64,000 nucleotides of DNA, taken from Ruania alkalisoli. GTDB lineage: Bacteria > Actinomycetota > Actinomycetes > Actinomycetales > Beutenbergiaceae. The position numbers and the translations under genes were made by a program. The stretch is taken from NCBI RefSeq assembly GCF_014960965.1, contig NZ_CP063169.1:4001581-4065580 (forward strand), read 5' to 3'. Positions 41,925 to 50,574 of this stretch are shown here, one piece after another (the first letter of the stretch is position 1; each line of letters begins with the position of its first letter). The notes under the pieces were generated by a model. The model was not told the origin of the DNA and did not search any database. It worked only from the letters and a program-made list of their open reading frames with translations.

Positions 41925-42908
41925 TTGACAGCGCCGCCGTTCCAGACGTGGTTCCCCGACGCACCGTTCGACGCCACGCACGGCTATGACCTCGACGCTT
42001 TGCTGCAGGTCCAGCCACCAGCAGCGCCTGCGGGTTTCGACGACTACTGGCAGCGGGTCTACACCGATGCCCGTGCCGTGGACCCGCAGCCGTGGATGAC
42101 GCCGGATCCGATGACCAGCCGCCACCACGAGGTGCACCACATCGATCTGACCACCCTGGATGGTCTGCGCTTGGGCGGCTGGGTGGCCCTCCCCCACGGG
42201 CCCGCCCGCATCGGAGCGGTGATCAGCCACGGGTACGGCGGGCGCGCCGAGCCCGATCTGTCGGCTCTGCCTGCGGATGCGGCTGCGATCTTCCCCGTCG
42301 CCCGCGGGCTGCCCACGATGAGCCTCATGCCCGAAGTGCTCCGGCCTGAGGACGGGCACGTCATCGACGGGATCGAGTCGGTCGACACCTACGTGCTGCG
42401 CGGTTGCGCGGCCGATGTGTGGTGCGCCGCGACAGCACTGCACCAGCTGCTGGAGCAGGAGCTGCCGCTGGTGTTCGTCGGTGGCAGTTTCGGCGGCGGA
42501 CAGGGCGCGCTCGCACTCCCGTGGGATGAGCGATTCGTCGCCGCGGCGCTGAACGTCCCGAGCTTCGGGCAGTACGACCTGAGGCTGGCCCAGCAGTGCA
42601 CCGGAAGTGGTGCGCGGGTGACCGAGTACGTGAGGGACCACCCGCAGGCGCGCGAGGTGCTCCGCTATTTCGACGCTGCCACGGCCGCCACCCGGCTGCG
42701 GATCCCCACCCTGATGGCGTGTGCGCTATGGGACCCGGCGGTTCCTCCGGCCGGGCAGTTCGCGGTGCACAACGCGGCACGTTCGGCCACCGGTGACGCC
42801 GCCCGGCTGCAGGTGCTCAGCGCCGGTCACGCCGAGTACCCCTCCCAGGTGACCGAGGCGGCCGTGTGGCTGCGGGGAGTACGCGACCTGATCAACACCG
42901 CCGCGTAG
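41925..42908 (+). CDS. acetylxylan esterase / cephalosporin-C deacetylase family (AXE1) protein
   Basis: A 327-residue alpha/beta hydrolase of normal AXE1 length. The nucleophile elbow is GGSFGGGQ, the acid ALWDPAVPP and the histidine SAGHAEYP. AXE1 enzymes deacetylate xylo-oligosaccharides and related acetylated sugars in the cytoplasm. The TTG start at 41925 is unusual but well supported: AAGGAG lies 6 bases upstream, and the usual N-terminal motif (FDDYW) fits. The context with a sugar importer and a LacI regulator supports a carbohydrate role. Confidence 0.85.
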   Translation: MTAPPFQTWFPDAPFDATHGYDLDALLQVQPPAAPAGFDDYWQRVYTDARAVDPQPWMTPDPMTSRHHEVHHIDLTTLDGLRLGGWVALPHGPARIGAVISHGYGGRAEPDLSALPADAAAIFPVARGLPTMSLMPEVLRPEDGHVIDGIESVDTYVLRGCAADVWCAATALHQLLEQELPLVFVGGSFGGGQGALALPWDERFVAAALNVPSFGQYDLRLAQQCTGSGARVTEYVRDHPQAREVLRYFDAATAATRLRIPTLMACALWDPAVPPAGQFAVHNAARSATGDAARLQVLSAGHAEYPSQVTEAAVWLRGVRDLINTAA

Positions 42909-43054
42909 GCGATCGCACCGCTGGGAGCGCATGCCCCCGACGGCGTATCCCGCCATATGGTCCTCCCTCACCTCCCCCATGCTCCGGTTCGCAGCACGGG
43001 CGGACAGATCGGCGACCGACGCGGCCGCTCCCTGTCGACATCACTATGTCTCCT

Positions 43055-43690
43055 TCAGACTCGGTGCCAATCCCTATCGCGCCGCCTCGCCGCGAAGGCG
43101 GCGATCTGGGTCCGCCGCTGGAGCCCCATCTTCGCCAGCACCGGAGTCACATGATTCTTGACGGTCTTCTCGGCAATCCCGAGCGCCTCTCCGATCTCCC
43201 GATTGGACAGCCCGTCGCCGATGAGGTCGACAATCCGCCACTCGTTGAGCGTCAATACAGGAGTCGCGTTTCCCCCAGCGATGCAAGCGAGTCCGAGCGA
43301 CTGTCGTAGCAAGGTCTTCCCTGCCGCCACCGACCGCGCGATGTCTACCAGCTCGGTGCAGCGCGCGCTCTTGAGCACAAAGGCGTGAGCGCCTGCCTCC
43401 CGAGCAGCTGATCGTGCCCCTCCGTCATCCGAACATGTCAGAACTACCGAGCGCACCAACGGCAGGCCGGAACGGACCTCACGCACCACCCCCAACCCGC
43501 CACCGCCTGGCAGCTCCAGATCCACCAGAAGCAGATCGGGGCGCATCAGCCCGGCACGGCGAGTCGCAGCATCCACTGTGCCCGCCTCGGCGACAACGGT
43601 GAGGTCTGCGGTGAGGCCGAGCACACCGGTGAGCCCACGCCGGAAGATCTCCTGTCCATCAGCAACAAGCACTCGCACCTGGTTCGCCAT
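43055..43690 (-). CDS. NarL/LuxR-type response regulator (orphan)
   Basis: A 211-residue two-domain regulator. The receiver has VADGQEIFRRGL and the phospho-acceptor Asp in LLLVDLELPGGG. The GerE/LuxR helix-turn-helix is LTLNEWRIVDLIGDGLSNRE followed by IGEALGIAEKTVKNHVTPVL. The ATG at 43690 is 19 bases after the stop of the GH65 gene, so it is probably the last gene of the glycerol/phosphorylase operon. No sensor kinase is near. Linker acidic residues of the receiver look partly changed (ADGQ instead of DD), so phosphorylation may not control it. Confidence 0.83.
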   Translation of the reverse strand: MANQVRVLVADGQEIFRRGLTGVLGLTADLTVVAEAGTVDAATRRAGLMRPDLLLVDLELPGGGGLGVVREVRSGLPLVRSVVLTCSDDGGARSAAREAGAHAFVLKSARCTELVDIARSVAAGKTLLRQSLGLACIAGGNATPVLTLNEWRIVDLIGDGLSNREIGEALGIAEKTVKNHVTPVLAKMGLQRRTQIAAFAARRRDRDWHRV

Positions 43691-43709
43691 GCTGCACCAG
43701 ATCGGATGC

Positions 43710-46121
43710 CTATGACTGCAGAGTGAACTCAACCGCCTGCGCCGGCCGAGCCTCCTGGATGCTGTCCTCGACAGCGATCCAGATGAGTGTGGGGCTGTCA
43801 TCGACCCGGCTGACGCTCAATCGCTCGTGGTCGATGGCGATCTTGAGCACGGTTTCCCGGAACCGCATGGTCATCGACTGGCCAGCCAGCTTTTGGACGC
43901 CGCGCGGTGTGAAACGAAGAAGTTCGCCGTTGCCCTCGGTGCCGAGGTAGCCCCGCTGGATCAGGTCCAGCGTCCCCGCCATGACACCGAGGTGAATCCC
44001 TTCGGCCGTGGTACCGCCCTGCACATCGTTGAGATCGCTGTCGAGCGCGGTCCGGAACATCTCCCACGATCGGTCGGGGTCAAAGCGAGCCAGAACGTGT
44101 GCGTGCACGATGTAACTCAAGGTCGAGCCGTGTGTGGTGCGACTCTCGTAGTACCCGATGTTGCGCCGTGCGGCGTCAGGTTCGTACCCGTAACCGAGCC
44201 GGCCGAGAATCTCAGCCAGTTGAGTGTCCGAGAACACGTAGAAGAGCATCAACGTGTCGGCCTGCTTCGCCAGCTTGTAGCGGTCGGGCGTGTCACCCTC
44301 GGCGCGCAGAATGCGATCGAGGCGCTGGATGTTGCCGTACTTGGACCGGTAGGCGGCCCAATCGAGCTCCTCCAGATCCTCGTATCCCTCGAACTGGCTG
44401 ATGACCGCGTCGCCGTTCTCGTCCTCGTGGAAGGGGATGTACATCAACCGGGCGAGTTCGGCCCAGTGCTCCAGCTCGCCCTCTGTCAGCCCGATCGAAT
44501 CCCACAGACGGCGCCGACGACGGACGGGGAGTGCGGCAAGTACCTGACCGGCGGTGTGGGCCAGCCATGCGACCATGACGTTGGTGTAGGCGTTGTTGCG
44601 CAGGCCTTCCTCGTCCGAACCCGGGTACTTCTCGTGGAACTCGTCCGGACCCATCACGCCATTGATCTCCCATCGGCCCCGATCAGCGTTGAACGTGGCG
44701 AGGCTGGCCCAGAACCGGGTGATCTCGAGCAGCACCTCAGCGCCGAACCGGGACAGGAAGTCGATATCACCGGTGGCCTGGTAGTACTGCCAGATGTTGT
44801 AGCAGATCGCCGCATTGACATGGCGCTGGTTATGACTCAGGTCCGGCTCCCACTGTCCGTTGCGTGGATTGAGGTGGACGACCTGCGTCTCCTCGGTGCC
44901 GTCGCTGCCGCTCTGCCACGGGTACATCGCTCCGCGGTAGCCTGCGTCGGCTGCCGCGGCACGCGCCTCATCGAGACGTCGGCAGCGATACATCAGCAGC
45001 GACCGGGTGACTTCCGGAAGTCGGTAGTTCAGGAACGGATAGATGAACAGTTCGTCCCAGAAGATGTGACCACGGTAGGCCTCACCGTTCAAACCTCGCG
45101 CCGGGGCGCCGGCGTCGAGTTCGGCGGTATGCCGCGAGCACACCTGCAGGATGTGTGCGATGTGGAGATTGAGGCGCAACTGCACCTCATCGTCGCCGAC
45201 TTCGACCCCGCAGCGCTCCCACAGTTCGGACCACGCGCGTTGGTGGCGGGTGAACGCCTCGGCGAAGGTCGGCAGGCGCGAAGCAACCGTCCCGGCAGTG
45301 GTGAGCGGTTCACTCATCGCGTGGTCGCGGGAGTTGTACAGCGCCACCATCTTCTCCACCCGGATCGGTTCACCCTCCGTCGCCGAGAACGAGATCGTCT
45401 GGTGGATGTAGTCCTCCATCTGGTAGAGCTCGCGGGCGACGTTCACCGGCTGACCGTCAAGGTCGAGAACCCGGGTGCGCGCTGCCTGTCCGACGTGGAT
45501 CTGTGACTGTCGGGTCCGAACCTTGAGGCCGATCACCTCTGGTCCGAACGTGCGGGGCACCACGGGATCGAGATGCCGACCCTCCAGTTCCTGGTAGCGC
45601 GCCACACCCCAGTTCGTGACCCGGCCGTCCAACGCCGTGATCACCTCCAGACGACCAGACCAGTTCTCCGGCGTGATGGTCCACTCGATCCCCGCCCAGT
45701 GGCGATCGCTCATGCTGACAAACCGGCGACTGGTCAGACTCGTCTCACGACCGGCAGGATCGCGGAAGCGGACGAAGCGCGAGACCGTCGCCGTGGCCAG
45801 GTCATACTCGTGCCGGTACTCGAGCACGTCGGCAGTCCCGGCGAGCCGGAACGGCTCGCCGTCCTCCACGCGCAGTTTGAGCACCAGCCAGTTCGGCAGA
45901 TTGACGAGGTCTTCGTTCAGGACGGCACGGCCGGCCACGATCGTCGTCTCCCGGTTGAATCCGCTGTGAGTATAGGTACCGGGGTAGTGCGATGCGCCCG
46001 GGTCCTCCCACTCGGCGGCTCCGCGAGTGCAGATGTAGCCGTTCCCGGTCGAGGTCAACGCCTCGCGCAGGCCTTCCGTCGCGGGCTCGTACGAGTCGTA
46101 GGTCAGCGTCGTGGTGAACAC
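43710..46121 (-). CDS. GH65 family inverting alpha-glucoside phosphorylase
   Basis: An 803-residue GH65 enzyme (N-terminal beta-sandwich, alpha/alpha barrel, C-terminal domain). The general-acid Glu is E494 in NGVMGPDEFHEKYPG; the barrel has GHIFWDELF and PWQSG. GH65 enzymes split trehalose, maltose, kojibiose, nigerose or 2-O-glucosylglycerol with phosphate, giving beta-glucose-1-phosphate. The GTG at 46121 has GGAGAG 5-6 bases upstream and was preferred over a TTG 21 bases earlier. It follows beta-phosphoglucomutase and OtsB-like genes, an arrangement matching the domain order that I recall for mycobacterial Rv2006. The specificity is not readable here. Confidence 0.9.
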   Translation of the reverse strand: MFTTTLTYDSYEPATEGLREALTSTGNGYICTRGAAEWEDPGASHYPGTYTHSGFNRETTIVAGRAVLNEDLVNLPNWLVLKLRVEDGEPFRLAGTADVLEYRHEYDLATATVSRFVRFRDPAGRETSLTSRRFVSMSDRHWAGIEWTITPENWSGRLEVITALDGRVTNWGVARYQELEGRHLDPVVPRTFGPEVIGLKVRTRQSQIHVGQAARTRVLDLDGQPVNVARELYQMEDYIHQTISFSATEGEPIRVEKMVALYNSRDHAMSEPLTTAGTVASRLPTFAEAFTRHQRAWSELWERCGVEVGDDEVQLRLNLHIAHILQVCSRHTAELDAGAPARGLNGEAYRGHIFWDELFIYPFLNYRLPEVTRSLLMYRCRRLDEARAAAADAGYRGAMYPWQSGSDGTEETQVVHLNPRNGQWEPDLSHNQRHVNAAICYNIWQYYQATGDIDFLSRFGAEVLLEITRFWASLATFNADRGRWEINGVMGPDEFHEKYPGSDEEGLRNNAYTNVMVAWLAHTAGQVLAALPVRRRRRLWDSIGLTEGELEHWAELARLMYIPFHEDENGDAVISQFEGYEDLEELDWAAYRSKYGNIQRLDRILRAEGDTPDRYKLAKQADTLMLFYVFSDTQLAEILGRLGYGYEPDAARRNIGYYESRTTHGSTLSYIVHAHVLARFDPDRSWEMFRTALDSDLNDVQGGTTAEGIHLGVMAGTLDLIQRGYLGTEGNGELLRFTPRGVQKLAGQSMTMRFRETVLKIAIDHERLSVSRVDDSPTLIWIAVEDSIQEARPAQAVEFTLQS

Positions 46122-46138
46122 GGATCTCTCCAAACAGT

Positions 46139-46957
46139 TCAACGTGCGATCAGATCAAGGAAGCGCTGGACGGCAGCGACTCCGTCCAGCCGGTACTCCG
46201 CGGCACTCACTCGGTCGGCGTCGGCCGTCGCCGCGCCCACAACGATGAGTCCGATACCACGCCCCCTCAGCGCGGTGAAGGCATGTTCGTCCGTGAAGTC
46301 GTCGCCGAGGTAGATGGGCACCACATCTGGCCCCATCTCCAGCACCCGGATGAGGTAGTCGACAGCCTTGCCTTTGTCCCAATCAATGGCCGGCTGCACT
46401 TCATAGACCATCTTCCCGGGTGTCACCTTCAGCTCATCCAGATGGGCCGTCCGGACCTCTTCGACAAGCGCGGTAGCCCGCCAACGGTCGATCTCGTCGA
46501 CGAGTCGGTAGTGCAGGGCAACCGAGGCGGCCTTGACCTCTACGGTCGCCCCGGGGATCTCCCGGGCACCCGCCTCGACCTGATGTCTGACACTCTCGAG
46601 AAGGTTCTCGTGCCCGCCGGCGAACTGAGCACTGATCTCTCCGTCAGGGCTGGCGATATCGAATCCGTGACTCCCGGCGACAATCAAGGAATCCAGGCGC
46701 ATCAGTTCCTGGACGACCGGGCGGTCACGTCCACTGACAACGCAGACCTGGCACCGCTGGGCCAAGTCAGCGACGACGTCGCGCATCCCGTCGGAGATCG
46801 TGGCGTCCTCTGGCCGGTCCACGATCTCTGCCAGGACCCCGTCATAGTCCAGGAACAGGGCGACAGGACGACCTCCGATTCGCGTCCGGAGCGAATCCGC
46901 GATGCCCCCTTGGAGGTGCCCAAGTGCGTCTGGGAGCTCGCCAGCAACTGTGGTCAT
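46139..46957 (-). CDS. otsB: OtsB-type HAD phosphatase (trehalose-6-phosphate phosphatase family)
   Basis: A 272-residue HAD phosphatase with all four motifs: FLDYDGVL (D37, D39), VVSGRD, DWDKGKAVDYL and GDDFTDEHAF. OtsB dephosphorylates trehalose-6-phosphate; close relatives act on glucosylglycerol-3-phosphate. The ATG at 46957 has GGGAG 6 bases upstream and is better placed than two earlier ATGs. It lies 16 bases after the phosphoglucomutase-like gene and 17 before the GH65 gene. No OtsA or glucosylglycerol-phosphate synthase gene is in the window, so the source of its phosphorylated substrate is unknown. Confidence 0.86.
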   Translation of the reverse strand: MTTVAGELPDALGHLQGGIADSLRTRIGGRPVALFLDYDGVLAEIVDRPEDATISDGMRDVVADLAQRCQVCVVSGRDRPVVQELMRLDSLIVAGSHGFDIASPDGEISAQFAGGHENLLESVRHQVEAGAREIPGATVEVKAASVALHYRLVDEIDRWRATALVEEVRTAHLDELKVTPGKMVYEVQPAIDWDKGKAVDYLIRVLEMGPDVVPIYLGDDFTDEHAFTALRGRGIGLIVVGAATADADRVSAAEYRLDGVAAVQRFLDLIAR

Positions 46958-46973
46958 GGTCATCTCCCGCACG

Positions 46974-47759
46974 TCACCGGATCGTCGCGAGCTCGACACT
47001 GCCCTGATGCAGCGCGGAGACGGAGACGTCGTCGAGGCTGGTCACCACGCGATCAGCACCGGCACGGGCGAGTGCATCCTCATCGTCGGCCCGCGACACT
47101 CCAAGCGCGGTCATCCCGCCAGCTTTCGCCGCCTGAATCCCCGATACGGCATCCTCCATCACTACACACCATTCCGGCTTGACGCCGAGTTCCTCAGCAA
47201 CGGCGAGGAACATCATCGGGTGCGGTTTACCGTGCTTGAAGTCCTGACCGGACAGGTTGACATCGAAGAGATCGAGCAGCGTGAGACCCGGCTTGACGGC
47301 GGAGTACGGGAGCCCGTGCTCGTTCACGAACACGTCGAGGTAGATTCGTTCGAGGAACAGCTGGGCATTCTTGGAGGAGGAGGCTGCGGCGACCGGAATG
47401 CCGCTGTACTTCACTGCGAGAATGAACCGGAGCGCATCGGGGTAGGCGCGGAACTCACCTCGCCCGATCAGTTCGCGGACCAGCGCCTGCTTGCGGTCGG
47501 CGTACGCCTGGACGCGATTCTCGGCGTCGGGTACCTGAAAGTAGTCAAGGACCGCCAGCGCACCGCTCATCCGTGGCTTGCCCGACATCACCTGGTGGTA
47601 GACGTCAGCCGTGAACCTCTCCGGCGTGTACGTGCTCTCCTCGCGGACATCTGCCCACTCGGTGTCCATCAGCTCGGCGAAAGAGTCTCGCCATGCCCGC
47701 TCGTGCGGGGAGTCGACAAGGACACCATCGACATCGAAGATGGCAGCGCGAAAGGTCAT
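46974..47759 (-). CDS. beta-phosphoglucomutase-like HAD hydrolase
   Basis: A 261-residue HAD-IA protein: AIFDVDGVLVDSPHERAW (D9, D11), AAASSSKN, GKPHPMMF and VMEDAVSGIQAAKAGGM. The HERAW cap motif fits beta-phosphoglucomutase, which turns the beta-glucose-1-phosphate made by GH65 phosphorylases into glucose-6-phosphate. The ATG shares one base with the stop of the upstream glpD (TGATG), and AGGAG is 7 bases before. The order phosphoglucomutase - phosphatase - GH65 makes a self-contained phosphorolysis cassette. Confidence 0.88.
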   Translation of the reverse strand: MTFRAAIFDVDGVLVDSPHERAWRDSFAELMDTEWADVREESTYTPERFTADVYHQVMSGKPRMSGALAVLDYFQVPDAENRVQAYADRKQALVRELIGRGEFRAYPDALRFILAVKYSGIPVAAASSSKNAQLFLERIYLDVFVNEHGLPYSAVKPGLTLLDLFDVNLSGQDFKHGKPHPMMFLAVAEELGVKPEWCVVMEDAVSGIQAAKAGGMTALGVSRADDEDALARAGADRVVTSLDDVSVSALHQGSVELATIR

Positions 47760-49477
47760 CAGGTACTCCTGTGCTCGTCGGTACGAATATCCGGTGCACT
47801 CAGTCGGGTGGCGTCGGCCGAGGGGTCATCCGGTTGCATCTGTGATTCACGCTCCGCCTTGACGCGCAGGCGATAGGCCTCGATCTCCTCGAGGGTCTCG
47901 GTTGTGCTCCACCCCAGAATGGGAGCCACCAGCGGTGCGATCTCAGCCGCTGCTCCCTCGCCACGGTCAGGCACCTCGATCCCGATTCGCGTACGGCGGG
48001 TGAGGATGTCCTCCAGGTGCAGGGCGCCCTCGTGCGTGACGGCGTAGACCGCCTCCACCTTGAGATAACCAGGGGCGCTGGCCAGCGGTTCGCTGAGCTC
48101 CGGACTGTCGGCGATCAACGAGAGCAACTCGTTCATCAACGTCCCGTACCTACCCAGCAGGTGCTCAACAGTCTCGACGCTCATCTTCAGTTGAGCCGCA
48201 GTGTCTCGACGGCCCCGGAAGGCATCGTGGTACCCCTCGGCTCCGAGAAGCGGCTTGTGCTGCGTTCGCGAGGCAGGCACGCGACCTCCCGCGGCGTTCA
48301 TCGGCTTGACCGCGGCGTCCACGGCATCCTTGGCCATGACCCGATATGTGGTGTACTTCCCCCCCGCGACGACTGTCAGACCCGGGACCGGGGACGCAAC
48401 CGCATGTTCACGTGAGAGCTTGCTGGTGGAATCGGAGTTCGCGGCGAGGAGCGGCCGCAGGCCCGAATAGACCCCGACGATGTCGTCGCGGGTGAGCGGT
48501 TCGGTCAGGAGCACATTCACATGCTCGAGCAGATAGTCGATATCGGCGGCGCTCGCTGACGGGTGCGCGAGGTCGTACTCCCAGTCGGTGTCCGTGGTCC
48601 CGATGATCCAGTGCTGAGCCCACGGGATCATGAACAGCAGGCTCTTCTCCGTGCGGGTGATCACCCCGGTCTCGCTCTTGATCCGATCTCTGGGCACTAC
48701 CAGGTGCACGCCCTTGGACGCCCGTACTCGGAACTTCCCCTGGGTACCGACCATCTTGTGGATCTCATCGGTCCAGACGCCGGTGGCATTGATCACCTGG
48801 CGCGCCCAGATTGGGAACGACTCACCTGACTCCAGGTCGGTGACGGAGACACCGACGACCGTTTCGCCCGCTCGCAGCAGCCCGGTCACCCGCGTGCTGT
48901 TGGCGACGTGGGCCCCGTGCGTGGCAGCAGTACGTGCCAGCATCATCGTGTGGCGGGCATCGTCCACCTGCCCCTCATAGAACTTGATACCTCCTCGCAC
49001 CGTCTTGGGGTCGCCCGAGGGGAACGACTCGACAGTCTTGGCCCTGCCCAGGTGCTTGAGGTGGCTTGGCACGCCGCGCCCAGCCCCCAGCACGTCGTAA
49101 ACGCCGATCCCGAGGCCGGCATACGGCCTGTCGATCGCTTTCAGCATCGGATAGATGAACGGGACCGGCCGCGCCAAATGGGGGCACAGGGTTTCCAGCG
49201 CCAGCTTGCGTTCTCGCAGCGCCTCGAAGACCAGGGCGAAGTTGAACTGCTCCAGGTAGCGCAGGCCGCCATGGAACAACTTGCTCGAGCGGCTCGACGT
49301 TCCTGCCGCGAAGTCCCGCGCCTCGACCAGCCCGACCTTGAGTCCGCGCGTCGCTGCATCCAAGGCACTGCCGGCACCGACCACGCCGGCTCCGATCACA
49401 AGGACGTCGAGTTCAACGGTGCGCAGAGCGTTCAACGCCTTCGCGCGGGAATCCGGACTCAGCGCAACTGCCGCCAT
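47759..49477 (-). CDS. glpD: FAD-dependent glycerol-3-phosphate dehydrogenase
   Basis: A 572-residue flavoenzyme oxidising glycerol-3-phosphate to dihydroxyacetone phosphate and passing electrons to the quinone pool at the membrane. The FAD motif is VIGAGVVGAGSALDAATRG, then ARDFAAGTSSRSSKLFHGG, a diagnostic GlpD block, and HPSASAADIDYLL. The length is standard. It lies 1 base after the glpX stop and overlaps the phosphoglucomutase-like gene, in one operon with glpK and glpX. Confidence 0.94.
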   Translation of the reverse strand: MAAVALSPDSRAKALNALRTVELDVLVIGAGVVGAGSALDAATRGLKVGLVEARDFAAGTSSRSSKLFHGGLRYLEQFNFALVFEALRERKLALETLCPHLARPVPFIYPMLKAIDRPYAGLGIGVYDVLGAGRGVPSHLKHLGRAKTVESFPSGDPKTVRGGIKFYEGQVDDARHTMMLARTAATHGAHVANSTRVTGLLRAGETVVGVSVTDLESGESFPIWARQVINATGVWTDEIHKMVGTQGKFRVRASKGVHLVVPRDRIKSETGVITRTEKSLLFMIPWAQHWIIGTTDTDWEYDLAHPSASAADIDYLLEHVNVLLTEPLTRDDIVGVYSGLRPLLAANSDSTSKLSREHAVASPVPGLTVVAGGKYTTYRVMAKDAVDAAVKPMNAAGGRVPASRTQHKPLLGAEGYHDAFRGRRDTAAQLKMSVETVEHLLGRYGTLMNELLSLIADSPELSEPLASAPGYLKVEAVYAVTHEGALHLEDILTRRTRIGIEVPDRGEGAAAEIAPLVAPILGWSTTETLEEIEAYRLRVKAERESQMQPDDPSADATRLSAPDIRTDEHRST

Positions 49478-49478
49478 C

Positions 49479-50516
49479 TCAGTGCCCTCGTCCGCTCGCG
49501 GTGATCAGGTTAGAGCGCTCGCGGTCGTGCCAGGCGTCGACGATCCGTACGGCTCCCGAGCGCGAACGCATCGAGATCGACTGGGTACGCACCCGGTCGG
49601 CCTCGAACTGCACCCCGCGTAGCAGGGGGCTGTCCGTGACCCCCGTCCCAGCGAAGAACACGTTGTCACCCGACACCAGATCCGTGGTGGTGAGTACGCG
49701 ATCGACGTCGTGGCCGAAGTCGATCGCCGCGCTGCGCTCGTCCTCGTTGCGAGGGTAGAGCTTGCCGAAGATCGCGCTGCCGTCGCACCGCAGCGCGCAC
49801 GCGGCGAGGACACCCTCCGGGGTACCGCCTATGCCAAGCAGCGCATCGATCCCGCTGCCCTCCCGGCCGACCGCGATCGCGCCGGCGACGTCTCCGTCCA
49901 GGAGGAATCGCACCGATGCTCCGGCAGCCAGGATGCTGGCGACGAGGCTCTCGTGGCGTGGCCTGTCGAGTACGGCGACCCGGACGTCGGACACCTGCTT
50001 GCCGATCGAACGTGCTACCGATCGGAGAATGTCGCCCACCGGCGCCTCCGGATCGATGACGTCGGCAGCAGCCCCGGGAACGACGAGCTTGCGCATGTAC
50101 ACGCACGGGCCCGGATCGAACATCGTGCCCCGCTCGGCAAGCCCGACCATCGCCACGGCGTCCGGGAGGGCCTTGGCGGCGGCGGTGGTTCCGTCGATGG
50201 GATCGACCGCGATGTCTACCTCGGGGTCGGAGCCGTTACCGACCTTCTCGCCGTTGTAGAGCATCGGAGCCTCGTCCTTCTCCCCCTCACCGATCACGAC
50301 CACGCCGCGCATCGATACCGAGCCGAGCACCGGACGCATGGCATCGACGGCGGCCTGGTCGACCTTGATCTTGTCGCCACGGCCGACTTCGCGGGCAGAC
50401 GCGATCGCGGCGGCCTCTGTCGCCCGGACCAGTTCCAGGGCAAGGTTTCGGTCCGGGTCCAACGGCAGTGCGCGGCCATCTCCAGCGCGATCGGATGTGT
50501 TCGTGGGGTTCATCAC
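49479..50516 (-). CDS. glpX: class II fructose-1,6-bisphosphatase
   Basis: A 345-residue GlpX-type phosphatase, with RGVVVIGEGEKDEAPMLYNG and VDIAVDPIDGTT (metal site). It hydrolyses fructose-1,6-bisphosphate to fructose-6-phosphate, needed for gluconeogenesis when cells grow on glycerol. GAAGGAG is about 11 bases before the ATG pair at 50516/50513. Its position between glpK and glpD fits the glycerol operon organisation known from many bacteria. It may be the main FBPase in this organism, as in other actinobacteria. Confidence 0.93.
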   Translation of the reverse strand: MMNPTNTSDRAGDGRALPLDPDRNLALELVRATEAAAIASAREVGRGDKIKVDQAAVDAMRPVLGSVSMRGVVVIGEGEKDEAPMLYNGEKVGNGSDPEVDIAVDPIDGTTAAAKALPDAVAMVGLAERGTMFDPGPCVYMRKLVVPGAAADVIDPEAPVGDILRSVARSIGKQVSDVRVAVLDRPRHESLVASILAAGASVRFLLDGDVAGAIAVGREGSGIDALLGIGGTPEGVLAACALRCDGSAIFGKLYPRNEDERSAAIDFGHDVDRVLTTTDLVSGDNVFFAGTGVTDSPLLRGVQFEADRVRTQSISMRSRSGAVRIVDAWHDRERSNLITASGRGH

Positions 50517-50574
50517 TCGTTCATCTCCTTCAGTAGTGGGTTGATCCCGAACCGGGACCAGGGGCTGCCGGTGT

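Noticed and set aside
43827-45506. A 559-codon open frame on the plus strand
   Set aside because: It lies opposite the GH65 gene. Its translation has no family motif and mirrors the GC-rich codon pattern of the real gene.
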